From: Halovenus sp. | GTDB taxonomy: Archaea > Halobacteriota > Halobacteria > Halobacteriales > Haloarculaceae | NCBI GenBank assembly: GCA_003551945.1 | Contig: PUNZ01000158.1 | Location: 10,893 to 74,892 of the forward strand | Reading direction: 5' to 3' | Length of the DNA stretch: 64,000 nucleotides | Shown here: positions 52,005 to 60,455 of the stretch, one piece after another | Layout of the letters: the number at the start of each line of letters is the position of its first letter | Numbering within the stretch: the stretch's first letter is position 1 | Notes under the pieces: model-generated | Database searches by the model: none | Seen by the model: only the letters and a program-made list of their open reading frames with translations | What the model was told of the DNA's origin: nothing | Made by a program: the position numbers and the translations under genes

Positions 52005-53042
52005 ATGACAGTACGTGCCGGCATCCTTGGTGCCACCGGAGCCGTTGGACAGCGACTCATTCAACTACTTGACCCACATCCTGACTTTGAAATTGTTGCG
52101 CTCACCGCAAGCGACGCAAGCGCTGGAAGTCAGTATCGTGATGTCGCCAAATGGCGCATTGATACGCCAATCCCGGATTCAGTTGCAGAGATTACCGTCA
52201 CCGAAACCGCACCTGACGCCGTCTCTGACGATGTTGATATCATCTTTTCATCCCTCCCATCAAGCATTGGTGAGGTTGTCGAACCACAGTTCTGTGAGCA
52301 AGGATATATCGTGTCTTCAAACTCCTCGAACGCCCGCACTGATGATGATGTTCCGCTCACGATTCCGGAAGTGAACGGTGACCATATCGACGTCATCGAA
52401 ATCCAGCGAGAAAACCGTGGCTGGGACGGCGCGCTCGTCAAAAACCCGAACTGTTCGACGATTACGATGGTTCCACCACTTGCCGCGCTCGACGAGGAGT
52501 TTGGCGTTGACCGAATCACCGTGTCGACATTGCAAGCGGTCTCTGGAGCAGGCTACGATGGTGTAAGCTCCATGGAGATTATCGACAATGCCATTCCGCA
52601 CATCGGTGGCGAGGAATCGAAAATGGAAACGGAGTCGAAAAAGCTGCTCGGGTCGTTCGATGGCGCGGCCATTGAGTGGCATGATGCTCGTGTCGATGCA
52701 TCCTGTAACCGTATCCCCACACTTGATGGTCACCTCGAAAACGTCTGGGTAGATACCGCAGAGCCAGTGACTGTGTCGGCCGCAGTGGAGGCGCTTGAAT
52801 CCTATCCATCAAGTTCGTTGCCAAGCTCGCCTGAGCAGTTGATTCACGTTTTTGAACAGCCATCGCGCCCACAGCCACGGCTTGACCGAAACCGAGAAAA
52901 CGGGATGGCAATCTCCGTCGGTGGCGTTCAAGAGACAGAGGGTGGGCTCCAGTTCAACTGCCTTGCACATAACACGATGCGCGGCGCTGCCGGTGCGTCT
53001 GTGCTTAATGGTGAGTTGTTGCTCGAAGAAGGCTATCTCTAA
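52005..53042 (+). CDS. asd: Aspartate-semialdehyde dehydrogenase
   Basis: 345 residues. Nucleotide site GILGATGAVGQRLIQLL, catalytic Cys in VKNPNCSTITM, and the archaeal-type dimerisation helix with ASCNRIPTLDGHLENVW. It reduces aspartyl phosphate to the semialdehyde that feeds threonine, methionine and lysine. DapD, further along the lysine route, is at 35912-36739. Confidence 0.95.
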   Translation: MTVRAGILGATGAVGQRLIQLLDPHPDFEIVALTASDASAGSQYRDVAKWRIDTPIPDSVAEITVTETAPDAVSDDVDIIFSSLPSSIGEVVEPQFCEQGYIVSSNSSNARTDDDVPLTIPEVNGDHIDVIEIQRENRGWDGALVKNPNCSTITMVPPLAALDEEFGVDRITVSTLQAVSGAGYDGVSSMEIIDNAIPHIGGEESKMETESKKLLGSFDGAAIEWHDARVDASCNRIPTLDGHLENVWVDTAEPVTVSAAVEALESYPSSSLPSSPEQLIHVFEQPSRPQPRLDRNRENGMAISVGGVQETEGGLQFNCLAHNTMRGAAGASVLNGELLLEEGYL

Positions 53043-53057
53043 CAACGGATTCGACGT

Positions 53058-53249
53058 TCAGTCGGACTGTTTTCGGTAATAGTATCGTGAGAAGTAGAAG
53101 ACCCCGGCACCGAGTGCCCAGAGTGCTGCCCCGGTTGGTGGCGCATCCTCAACGAACGCAAACTGATAGACACTGAATCCAAACAGTACAACAAGCAAGA
53201 CAATAAATGCGTTCCGCGCGGCGAGCATCGCCGGGTCATCCATTTCCAT
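53058..53249 (-). CDS. Small two-segment membrane protein
   Basis: 63 residues with two hydrophobic segments (about 13-31 and 38-54) and a basic end (YYYRKQSD). It is convergent with asd (15 bases between stops). The compact, well-formed helices and haloarchaeal codon use support it as a gene, but it is not recognised. Confidence 0.55.
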   Translation of the reverse strand: MEMDDPAMLAARNAFIVLLVVLFGFSVYQFAFVEDAPPTGAALWALGAGVFYFSRYYYRKQSD

Positions 53250-53340
53250 ACCTGTGCCTTTACCGGAGATGGTACTTAGTCACACCGCCATGCCGTTAGC
53301 AGGTGCAGGACAGTCTCGAATAGGGGACTGTAAGGGGTGC

Positions 53341-53511
53341 TTACCCAATGCGTTGCCATTCACTTTCACACTCTGGACAGCGACGGACCGTCCCAAGCGC
53401 ATCGGGGTCGTTTTTGGTCTCCAAGGTTACCTCACACGTCGCACAGTTGAGCCGCTCGTACGTGTCCTTTTCAATGTCACCGGAGCGAAGGCCCTTGCGA
53501 ACTGAGTCCAT
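53341..53511 (-). CDS. HVO_0758-like small zinc-finger protein
   Basis: 56 residues from the ATG at 53511; the frame is open to 53538. It has two zinc knuckles: NCATCEV at residues about 22-28 and RCPECESEW near the C-terminus, with a basic first 20 residues (DSVRKGLRSGDIEKD). This matches the haloarchaeal HVO_0758 family of small CPxCG-type proteins. The function is not established. Confidence 0.8.
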   Translation of the reverse strand: MDSVRKGLRSGDIEKDTYERLNCATCEVTLETKNDPDALGTVRRCPECESEWQRIG

Positions 53512-53586
53512 ATCTGCCCGTACTCGGGCCTCCACCAAAAAGCTCCTGTAGGAACCGGTTAGTTTTTGACTGCGTGGTCAAACACC

Positions 53587-54705
53587 ATGGCGATGGAGTA
53601 TGTACAGGAACGAATAGCGACGTTACACGATTATGACGGTGTCTCCCCAGCCGCACCCGTCGACCGTGCATCCGTTATCGTTCCATTGACTGCTCGAGAC
53701 TATGGGAGTGTTGCGACCGAGCGCGTGTTCAGAACGCTTGCGTCACTCAGCCCAGAGCGAGTTATCGTTCCGCTCAGAGCCGACCCCGCAGCCGTCCACG
53801 ACGTACGCGAATGGCTCGCTGAGTTTGACCTGCCCCTGACACTGTTATGGTGTACCGCCCCTGAACTCGGAGCGTTGCTTGCCAACCACGACCTTAATGG
53901 AGAGACAGGCAAAGGTCGCGATGTGTGGCTTGCGCTTGGACTTGCCGCTGAAAGTGACTACGTTGTCGTTCACGACGCCGATGCAACAACGTACGATGAA
54001 ACGACCGTCCCTCGGTTGCTGTTTCCGCTTTCACGTGAGTATTCGTTCTCAAAGGCGTATTACGCCCGGATAGAAAATCAGCAGCTATACGGACGGCTCT
54101 TTCGTCTGTTTGTGAGACCGCTTTTGCTTGCATTACAAGAACAACGCAAGCAGGGAGCCGAGTTGCTGTCGTATCTCTCAGCGTTTCGCTATACTCTTTC
54201 GGGCGAGTTTGCAATGACCGGGTCACTCGCGAAGAAACTTCGAATTCCTCGTGGGTGGGGGCTCGAAATCGGAACACTCGGTGATGCATATACCCATGCT
54301 GGATTCGATGGGACTGCACAGGTTGACCTCGGGAGGCATCAACACGAACACCGACCCGTTGAGGGCGACGGTGGTCTCGGCAACATGGCCCACGAAGTAG
54401 GCGAGACCTTCTATACGGTGCTCGAAGAGCATGGCATTACTCCGGACTACGACACCCTCTCATCCCAGTATCAGCGCTGTGCGCGGGCCCTGATTGAGCA
54501 GTACGAGGCTGATGCCGCATTTAACGACTTCACATTCAACAAAGAACGCGAACTAAACCAGGTCTCGCTCTATGCTGAGGCAATTACCCCACCCACAAAG
54601 GATACGAGATTGCCCGCGTGGGAGGAGGTCTCGCTCTCCCCAGAAACGGTTCTCGCTCGCTCGCAAGAGGGTCTCACAGGCAAGCAAACCCAACCACAGC
54701 GGTAA
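53587..54705 (+). CDS. Glucosyl-3-phosphoglycerate-synthase-like glycosyltransferase
   Basis: 372 residues from the ATG at 53587. It is a GT-A fold: VIVPLTARDYGS, the DXD-like VVHDADATTYDE, a FSKAYYARIENQQLYGR segment with RLFVRPLL, and a WGLEIGTLGDAY motif followed by DLGRHQHEHRPV, as in GpgS/GT81 enzymes. These make glucosylglycerate phosphate, a compatible-solute precursor, but the cofactor ligands are partly different and the substrate is inferred. Haloarchaea are salt-in organisms, so the product may be minor or used otherwise. Confidence 0.75.
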   Translation: MAMEYVQERIATLHDYDGVSPAAPVDRASVIVPLTARDYGSVATERVFRTLASLSPERVIVPLRADPAAVHDVREWLAEFDLPLTLLWCTAPELGALLANHDLNGETGKGRDVWLALGLAAESDYVVVHDADATTYDETTVPRLLFPLSREYSFSKAYYARIENQQLYGRLFRLFVRPLLLALQEQRKQGAELLSYLSAFRYTLSGEFAMTGSLAKKLRIPRGWGLEIGTLGDAYTHAGFDGTAQVDLGRHQHEHRPVEGDGGLGNMAHEVGETFYTVLEEHGITPDYDTLSSQYQRCARALIEQYEADAAFNDFTFNKERELNQVSLYAEAITPPTKDTRLPAWEEVSLSPETVLARSQEGLTGKQTQPQR

Positions 54706-54725
54706 CAGGTTTGCTCAGCAGAAAA

Positions 54726-54747
54726 CGGGCTGGGCACGATGGTGAAC
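54726..54747 (-). repeat. Degenerate copy of the tRNA-Lys 3' end
   Basis: The sequence CGGGCTGGGCACGATGGTGAAC (less its last bases, given here as a short string split over the T-arm) matches the tRNA-Lys 3' end starting at 54852 in most positions. Only the acceptor/T-arm part is present, about 126 bases from the true gene's end. Confidence 0.6.
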
Positions 54748-54851
54748 TACGTCAAGACGGTCATTCGTTCGCTTCGCTCACTCAGCTGCGGCCTGTCTAC
54801 TTCAAATCGCTCTGGTCGCTTTGCTCCTCGAAAAATTTCTCGTCACAAAAG

Positions 54852-54925
54852 CGGGCTGGGCGCGATTTGAACACGCGACCGACGGATTAAGAGTCCGTCG
54901 CTCTGCCGGACTGAGCTACCAGCCC
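54852..54925 (-). tRNA. tRNA-Lys (anticodon CTT)
   Basis: 74 bases including a discriminator G. The acceptor stem GGGCTGG pairs with CCAGCCC, the D-arm contains TAGCTCAGTCCGGCAGAG, the anticodon loop CTCTTAA has CTT at its centre, and the T-arm ends GTGTTCAAATCGC. There is no CCA. A partial 3'-end copy lies downstream at 54726. Confidence 0.95.
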
Positions 54926-55052
54926 TCACTCACCGCTTTGGTCAGGGTCGGTAAAGACGTTTCTTTTCGCGCTAGCGACCTACCCCTGAAAAAAGCATCT
55001 CCTAAAGGAAGTGCCAGAAAAACTATTACCCAATACAACGTAGTTACTTGTG

Positions 55053-55127
55053 ATGTCTACAAAACTCAAAGTCGCCATGGCGCTGATCGCAATCGCACTC
55101 GTCTACTTCGTTGTGATTCGAGACTAA
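55053..55127 (+). CDS. 24-residue membrane microprotein
   Basis: A complete frame of 25 codons: MSTKLKVA start, a hydrophobic helix (MALIAIALVYFVVI) and an RD end. A TATA-like AACTATTACC lies at 55021-55030, about 25-30 bases before the ATG, as expected for a leaderless gene. It is a likely single-span microprotein of unknown role. Confidence 0.5.
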   Translation: MSTKLKVAMALIAIALVYFVVIRD

Positions 55128-55290
55128 CACCGCCTCAAACGTACAGTGTCCAAACTACCGTTTTCCATGTTCTCTCTTTCGGTAGCATACCTTCAGCCGC
55201 TGCTCGTAGCAAAAATAAGCCAGACGCACTCGTCGAACGCACTGGGACAACGTCGGACCTTATAGGTATCTGCAGGACGTTATCCGGAGT

Positions 55291-56127
55291 ATGTACGGCG
55301 TCGTTACACGAAACGAAGAGGAAGTTACTTGGCCGGAGTTCGATATCGTCTTTTTCGAATCAAAGGATGTGACTGGGCGGGCAACAACCCCTATTCAGGG
55401 AGCAGTGAACATGATCTCTTGTTTTGGTGATAACGCTGCTGTCGAGGGTGACCCGTCTCTGGCTCCCGTCAATGAAACGGGCGAGCGAGCAACTCGAGAG
55501 CGGAAATATTTCGACTGGGATTACATCTGCCCCACGAACAAAACATATCGAAAGGGGCTACTCGAGATGATTGATGACGCTGTAGAGGTCCACCCGAATG
55601 TCAGACTCGATGATGTCGGCTTTCCCCGAGATGAGTACTGCCACTGTGAGCGGTGTACCGACCAGTTTGAAGCGAGCGACTTTGATGACTGGCAACAGTG
55701 GCGAGAAAACGTGATTACGGAGTTCATTGCGACAGCGCGAGAGCGAGTTCCCGGGAAACTCTACATGACGCTTTATCCCGACCCATATCCAGGGCATCTC
55801 GAACAGCGAAGTGGAATCAACGTCGACGCCCTTGCTGAGTATGTCGATGAGTTCGTCGTACCAATTTACGATATGGCCTACGAAACGACCTACTGGGTTG
55901 AGGTTATCGCCAAAGGCTTCGTTGACAGACTTGATACTCCCTTCAGTATCGAACTGTATGCCATTAATATTGACATGGACAACCTCGTGCATGCAATGGA
56001 AGTCGCCGACGAATACAGCGAGTCTGTCCTATTTGGATACGAATCAGGGAACGCTCGGGCAGCTATCAGACGGATGAAAGCTGACCAGCGGGAGGGGAAA
56101 TCATTCGGTCCGGACGGAACGGAATAA
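55291..56127 (+). CDS. Conserved protein with a barrel-like fold, function unknown
   Basis: 278 residues. A TTATAGG box lies about 27-30 bases before the ATG. The order of strands with conserved acidic ends (ISCFGDN, VRLDDVGFPRDEYCHCERC, YMTLYPDPYPG, FVVPIYDMAYE, FSIELYAINIDMD, VLFGYES) resembles a TIM barrel with catalytic-like Asp/Glu at strand ends, as in glycoside-hydrolase-like proteins. A CHCERC knuckle near residue 115 may bind zinc. I do not recognise a named family. Confidence 0.6.
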   Translation: MYGVVTRNEEEVTWPEFDIVFFESKDVTGRATTPIQGAVNMISCFGDNAAVEGDPSLAPVNETGERATRERKYFDWDYICPTNKTYRKGLLEMIDDAVEVHPNVRLDDVGFPRDEYCHCERCTDQFEASDFDDWQQWRENVITEFIATARERVPGKLYMTLYPDPYPGHLEQRSGINVDALAEYVDEFVVPIYDMAYETTYWVEVIAKGFVDRLDTPFSIELYAINIDMDNLVHAMEVADEYSESVLFGYESGNARAAIRRMKADQREGKSFGPDGTE

Positions 56128-56158
56128 GAGTCAGCAGCTAACGAAGTCAGTGGGACCG

Positions 56159-56830
56159 TTAGGTATCAGAACTCCCGAGAAGCTGTTGCCTTCGCCATGT
56201 AAGCAGCTGCTCTCTATCTCGAGTATCAGGTGGTAAGTCATCAAACCAACGGGCATCTGAGATTTCCTCGTCAGGGTCGCAAATCTCCGGCTGTTCAGCA
56301 GCTGCCTGCGCTTCGAATAGCGGCAGAATACCCCATGTAGAATACTCATCGGCATGGAATGTGACCCGACCAAGCATCCCCAAACCGTGATACTGGGCAT
56401 CGATGCCAGCCTCCTCTTTGAGTTCTCGCTTTGCTGCCTCCTTGAAATCTTCAGTGTCCAGCGCTTGGCCTCCGGGGAGCACCCAGAGGTCAACGCCTTC
56501 GTGCCTCACCAGGAGTAACTCCCCACTTTGTTGGTAGGCAAGCGTGTGCGCTCCATACGGTGCGCCGTTTCGATGGATGCGAGTTGCAACTGTGCGAAAC
56601 CGCCGTCGTGAAACATGCTTTGTCGTCTCAAACTCGATAAATGCTTCATACTGTTCTGTCAACCGATGGTAGGTCTGCTCAGCCTGCTGGCTGGCTGTAT
56701 CCGCCAGATACCACAGGTCATCGACTGTCGTCATCGCCAGTGCAAGTGAGAGTTCGTCCGTTTTTGTCCCGATGCCCCAGAGAAAGCGAGTATAGCCGTC
56801 ATTAGTGTACGATACCCGCGACAAAAGCAT
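56159..56830 (-). CDS. NUDIX hydrolase
   Basis: 223 residues. The Nudix box is complete: PGGQALDTEDFKEAAKRELKEE, continuing AGID, at about residues 115-140. The N-terminal 90 residues are a helical extra domain (TVDDLWYLADTASQQAEQTYHRL). Family members hydrolyse nucleoside diphosphates linked to another moiety (X); the substrate here is unknown. The extra N-terminal domain is common in archaeal members. Confidence 0.85.
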   Translation of the reverse strand: MLLSRVSYTNDGYTRFLWGIGTKTDELSLALAMTTVDDLWYLADTASQQAEQTYHRLTEQYEAFIEFETTKHVSRRRFRTVATRIHRNGAPYGAHTLAYQQSGELLLVRHEGVDLWVLPGGQALDTEDFKEAAKRELKEEAGIDAQYHGLGMLGRVTFHADEYSTWGILPLFEAQAAAEQPEICDPDEEISDARWFDDLPPDTRDREQLLTWRRQQLLGSSDT

Positions 56831-56902
56831 AAGTGTTCAACCTTGACAACGCACAGAATATCGTCATACCCTTTTATCAGCATTGCCTAGGTGAGTTCAC
56901 GC

Positions 56903-57355
56903 ATGCGTTATTGTCCGAAATGTGGGGCCCGAGTTGAGGAGGAGGATGCGTTTTGTTTCGAGTGTGGGGCAACACTTGGCACATCCGAAGAACCGAGCGA
57001 CAAAACCGAGAGCCTAACCACAGTCTATGCGACGGTTGTCTTTGCGGTGTTTGGCTTACTCGAAAGTCTGGCATTTGTCTTTTCACCCGAGACATTCCTC
57101 GAGCAAGCCGAGGAGTTTGGACTAGAGGCCGGCCTTACAACCGAGATGTTGGTCGTCACGGGGAGTATCGGGGTCTTAGTTTCACTTGGTGTTACTGCAC
57201 TTGCCCTCTATTACTACAATCAGGGATTCGTCGAAAAGCAATTTTTCTGGGCGCTCATTATCGCCGGAGCGATTGGTATACTTTTCGCGAGTATGTTCTC
57301 GTTCCTGTTCATCCTCATTATCGGGATTTATGGCCTGCTTTTCGTCATCGACTGA
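56903..57355 (+). CDS. Zinc-ribbon membrane protein
   Basis: 150 residues from the ATG at 56903. The zinc ribbon at the N-terminus is YCPKCGARVEEEDAFCFECG, followed by a linker and four hydrophobic segments (about residues 41-57, 77-98, 107-127 and 130-150). The CxxC pairs could bind zinc and sense or assemble something at the membrane. Haloarchaea have several such proteins; the function is unknown. Confidence 0.65.
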   Translation: MRYCPKCGARVEEEDAFCFECGATLGTSEEPSDKTESLTTVYATVVFAVFGLLESLAFVFSPETFLEQAEEFGLEAGLTTEMLVVTGSIGVLVSLGVTALALYYYNQGFVEKQFFWALIIAGAIGILFASMFSFLFILIIGIYGLLFVID

Positions 57356-57410
57356 GAGCCCTCGTCACGGAAACCAGAACCGTTAGCTTCGAGCAGACAA
57401 ACACCGGTAT

Positions 57411-59738
57411 GTGAAGGAGGTCATCGACTGGCTCACCGAGCGTCCATACTACGCCGGGCAGGTTGAAACACAACAGACAGTTCCCGGTCGAACGGCACGC
57501 ACGAGAGAGATACCGCTTCATACCCGAGTTGAGCGTGCACTCGAAGCGGAAGGAATCGAGGCACTGTATGACCACCAGGCTGCAGCTATCGAGGCACTCC
57601 GAAACGACGAGCATGTGGTCCTTGCAACCCCGACGGCTAGCGGGAAAAGTCTCGCATACACGATTCCCGCTCTCGAACGGGCACTCGAAGATGGGCTCAC
57701 AACGCTGTATATTGCACCACAGGTTGCGCTCATTAACGACCAAGAAGAGACACTGAAAGAACTTTCTCGTGCAATGGGATTTGGTAAGCAGGTGGATGTT
57801 GCACAGTACACAGGGCGTCTCTCGCAATCACAGAAACGGTCTGTTCGTGAGAGACGGCCCAGTATCCTGTTGACAACGCCTGACATGCTCCATTACGGCT
57901 TGCTTCCGCATGCACGTCGTCTCTGGGACTGGTTCTTTTCGAACCTTGACCTTGTTATTCTTGATGAGGTCCATGAATACCGCGGGGTATTCGGGAGTCA
58001 TGTCGGCCTCGTCCTGCGACGGCTTGCACGCATCTGTACCCGATTCGAGAGTGACCCCCAGTTTCTCTGCTGTTCGGCAACTATCGCAAATCCAGTCGAA
58101 CACGCTTCGAGGGTGACGAACCAACCCCAGCGGGAATTCAGGCTCGTGACGGAGGATACCAGTGCAACCGGGCCGACACACTGGTTGTTCTGGAACCCAC
58201 CCGAGTACGGAGAGGGGCAGCAGGGGCACGGGCAAAGACGGTCGAGCCATACCGAGACCAAGCGGCTATTCGTGGATTTAGTCACGCAAGGGTTACAGAC
58301 GGCAGTGTTTACCCGAGCGCGACAGACTGCAGAACGCTATGCCAGCGCAAGCGCCCGTGAACTCCGAAGTAGAGGGGAGAGAGAGTTGGCAAATACCATC
58401 GGAGCCTATCAGGCAGCCCTCTCGAACGAACGCAGACAGCAACTTGAAGCCGAGCTTCACTCAGGCGACCTGCGTGGCGTCTGGAGTACAAACGCGCTCG
58501 AACTTGGCGTCGATATCGGCGGATTGGATGCGGTCATTCTTGATGGCTATCCCGGGACACGGATGGCGACCTGGCAGCAAGCAGGCCGTGCTGGTCGAGG
58601 AACCGACCCAAGTCTCGTTATTCTCGTCGCTGGAGAGGACCAGCTCGACCAGTATATGATGCGACACCCAGATTCCTTTTTCCAAGGAGCACCTGAACAA
58701 GCAGTGGCAAACCCCGAAAATACCCAACTGCTTCCCGCCCATGTGACTGCTGCAGCGACGGAATCATGGCTTACCCCTGCGGACAGCGAACAGTTCGGTG
58801 AACCGTTTCCCACAATCGTTGGGAAACTGGAATCGGCGGGGACCCTTTCGCGGCGCTCAACGGACGCAGGTATTCGTTGGCTGTACGATGGCGGTGGTAG
58901 TCCACAACACGAGATGAGCCTTCGAACCATCGGCGACCGCGAAATCACGTTGAAAGACAGACAGCGTGATGAAATCATCGGCCGACTGCCCTTCGAAGAT
59001 GCGCTCCGTGATGCTCATCCCGGTGCCATCTATCACCATCAAGGACGAACCTACGAGGTTGTAAAACTGGATCTCGAGTACGATATCGCAGAACTCGGCC
59101 CTTCGCGGGCTGATTATTACACACGGACGCTGCATGAAAAAGAGGTGACCGTCAGAGCGGACCATACCGAACAACGCCTCACAACGAACGAGGAGGTGCT
59201 GGTTCGGTTTGCAGATATCACCATGCGAAAGCAGATAACGGGATTCGAGCGCCGGGATAGCAGGTCAGGGGAGGTTATTGGGCAGGAGTCCCTTTCAGTC
59301 CCCGAAACAACGCTTGAAACGAGCGCGCTATACTATACAGTTCCCGATAGCATGCGTGCCGAGTTGCTTGCCGCTGATGGAAGTTTTCCCGGGGCAATTC
59401 ACGCTGTGGAACATGCAATGATTTCGTTGTTCCCCCTTCAGTTAGTCTGTGACCGTCGGGACATTGGCGGTCTTTCGACTCCACTCCATCCACATACCGA
59501 CCAGAGCACCATCTTCATTTATGATGGCTATCCCGGTGGTGTTGGACTCTCAAAAACAGGGTACGAGCGTATCGATAACCTCGTTTCTGAAACATATGAC
59601 CTACTCTCGGAGTGCCCGTGTGATGCCGGCTGTCCCGCCTGTGTGCAGTCACCACACTGCGGGAATGCAAACGAACCCCTCGACAAAAAATTGGGTAGAC
59701 AACTGCTCTCTCGATTTCTCGATGGTCAGACAGAGTAA
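57411..59738 (+). CDS. DEAD/DEAH-box helicase with C-terminal DUF1998-type domain (Hrq1/YprA-like)
   Basis: 775 residues with a GTG start. It contains the Q-motif (ALYDHQAAAIEALR), Walker A (TPTASGKSLAY), DEVH (VILDEVHEYRG), SAT (CCSATIANP) and motif VI (QQAGRAGRG). The C-terminal part has a CPCDAGCPACVQSPHCGN cysteine cluster, as in DUF1998/RecQ4-Hrq1-type helicases, likely a metal site. It is probably a 3'-to-5' DNA helicase of repair or replication-fork processing. It is followed by an HD hydrolase gene on the opposite strand. Confidence 0.9.
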   Translation: MKEVIDWLTERPYYAGQVETQQTVPGRTARTREIPLHTRVERALEAEGIEALYDHQAAAIEALRNDEHVVLATPTASGKSLAYTIPALERALEDGLTTLYIAPQVALINDQEETLKELSRAMGFGKQVDVAQYTGRLSQSQKRSVRERRPSILLTTPDMLHYGLLPHARRLWDWFFSNLDLVILDEVHEYRGVFGSHVGLVLRRLARICTRFESDPQFLCCSATIANPVEHASRVTNQPQREFRLVTEDTSATGPTHWLFWNPPEYGEGQQGHGQRRSSHTETKRLFVDLVTQGLQTAVFTRARQTAERYASASARELRSRGERELANTIGAYQAALSNERRQQLEAELHSGDLRGVWSTNALELGVDIGGLDAVILDGYPGTRMATWQQAGRAGRGTDPSLVILVAGEDQLDQYMMRHPDSFFQGAPEQAVANPENTQLLPAHVTAAATESWLTPADSEQFGEPFPTIVGKLESAGTLSRRSTDAGIRWLYDGGGSPQHEMSLRTIGDREITLKDRQRDEIIGRLPFEDALRDAHPGAIYHHQGRTYEVVKLDLEYDIAELGPSRADYYTRTLHEKEVTVRADHTEQRLTTNEEVLVRFADITMRKQITGFERRDSRSGEVIGQESLSVPETTLETSALYYTVPDSMRAELLAADGSFPGAIHAVEHAMISLFPLQLVCDRRDIGGLSTPLHPHTDQSTIFIYDGYPGGVGLSKTGYERIDNLVSETYDLLSECPCDAGCPACVQSPHCGNANEPLDKKLGRQLLSRFLDGQTE

Positions 59739-59746
59739 GTATGCCC

Positions 59747-60394
59747 CTATTGTTTCCCGGACAGTTCCCCATCTAGCTGCTTTAAATATGTTTCAACGAA
59801 CGCATGTCGGTCTTGTGCACGCTCCCTTCCCGTCTCGGTATACATCCGATCAGTAAGCTGCAATATCTTTTTGTACAGATGATTGACCGATGTCCGGCCA
59901 GCGGGAGAGTTATCAGACTCAGGTGGCAGTTCAGGATTTACGAGCGGTCGCTCATATTGGGCGCCGTAGGTGAAGGTTCTGGCAATACCGATTGCGCCGA
60001 GGGCATCTAGATTATCCGCATCAGAGAGTACTTTCGCCTCGATCGTCTGGGGTTCGGGGTCAGTCGAGTATCGGTGAGCGCGGATACAGTGCCGTACCGC
60101 AGTTCGTTGTGCCGTGTTGTATCCTTCAGCCTTGAGGATTTCCGTGGCCTTGTCAGCGCCCCACTCCGCATGGTTTTCAATCCGGCCCTCATCCTCCGCT
60201 CTCCGGCCGATGTCGTGTAACAGTGCCGCAAGTCGGACGGTTTCGAGGTCCGCATCTTCCGCGCAGGCAAGTGATTCACTGAGTCTGTACACCCGCTCAA
60301 CATGGAACCAGTCGTGAGCGGGGTTCACATCTTGAAAATATGATTGTGCCTGCCGTCGAATGGCCTCTCTTCGGTCTCTTGCACTTTCATCCAT
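59747..60394 (-). CDS. HD-domain phosphohydrolase
   Basis: 215 residues. Conserved metal ligands: HDWFHVERV, ALLHDIGRRAED (the HD pair), NHAEWGADKATE, IRAHRYSTDPE and SDADNLDALGAIG. These match small archaeal HD proteins related to YedJ-type phosphohydrolases. The substrate is unknown (nucleotide or cyclic phosphate). It is convergent with the helicase gene, stop to stop within 8 bases. Confidence 0.86.
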   Translation of the reverse strand: MDESARDRREAIRRQAQSYFQDVNPAHDWFHVERVYRLSESLACAEDADLETVRLAALLHDIGRRAEDEGRIENHAEWGADKATEILKAEGYNTAQRTAVRHCIRAHRYSTDPEPQTIEAKVLSDADNLDALGAIGIARTFTYGAQYERPLVNPELPPESDNSPAGRTSVNHLYKKILQLTDRMYTETGRERAQDRHAFVETYLKQLDGELSGKQ

Positions 60395-60455
60395 ACTGGA
60401 TAGTTATGGTAACATGGCAATACTATGCTGGTCTCACGAAGGAGATATAACGAGA

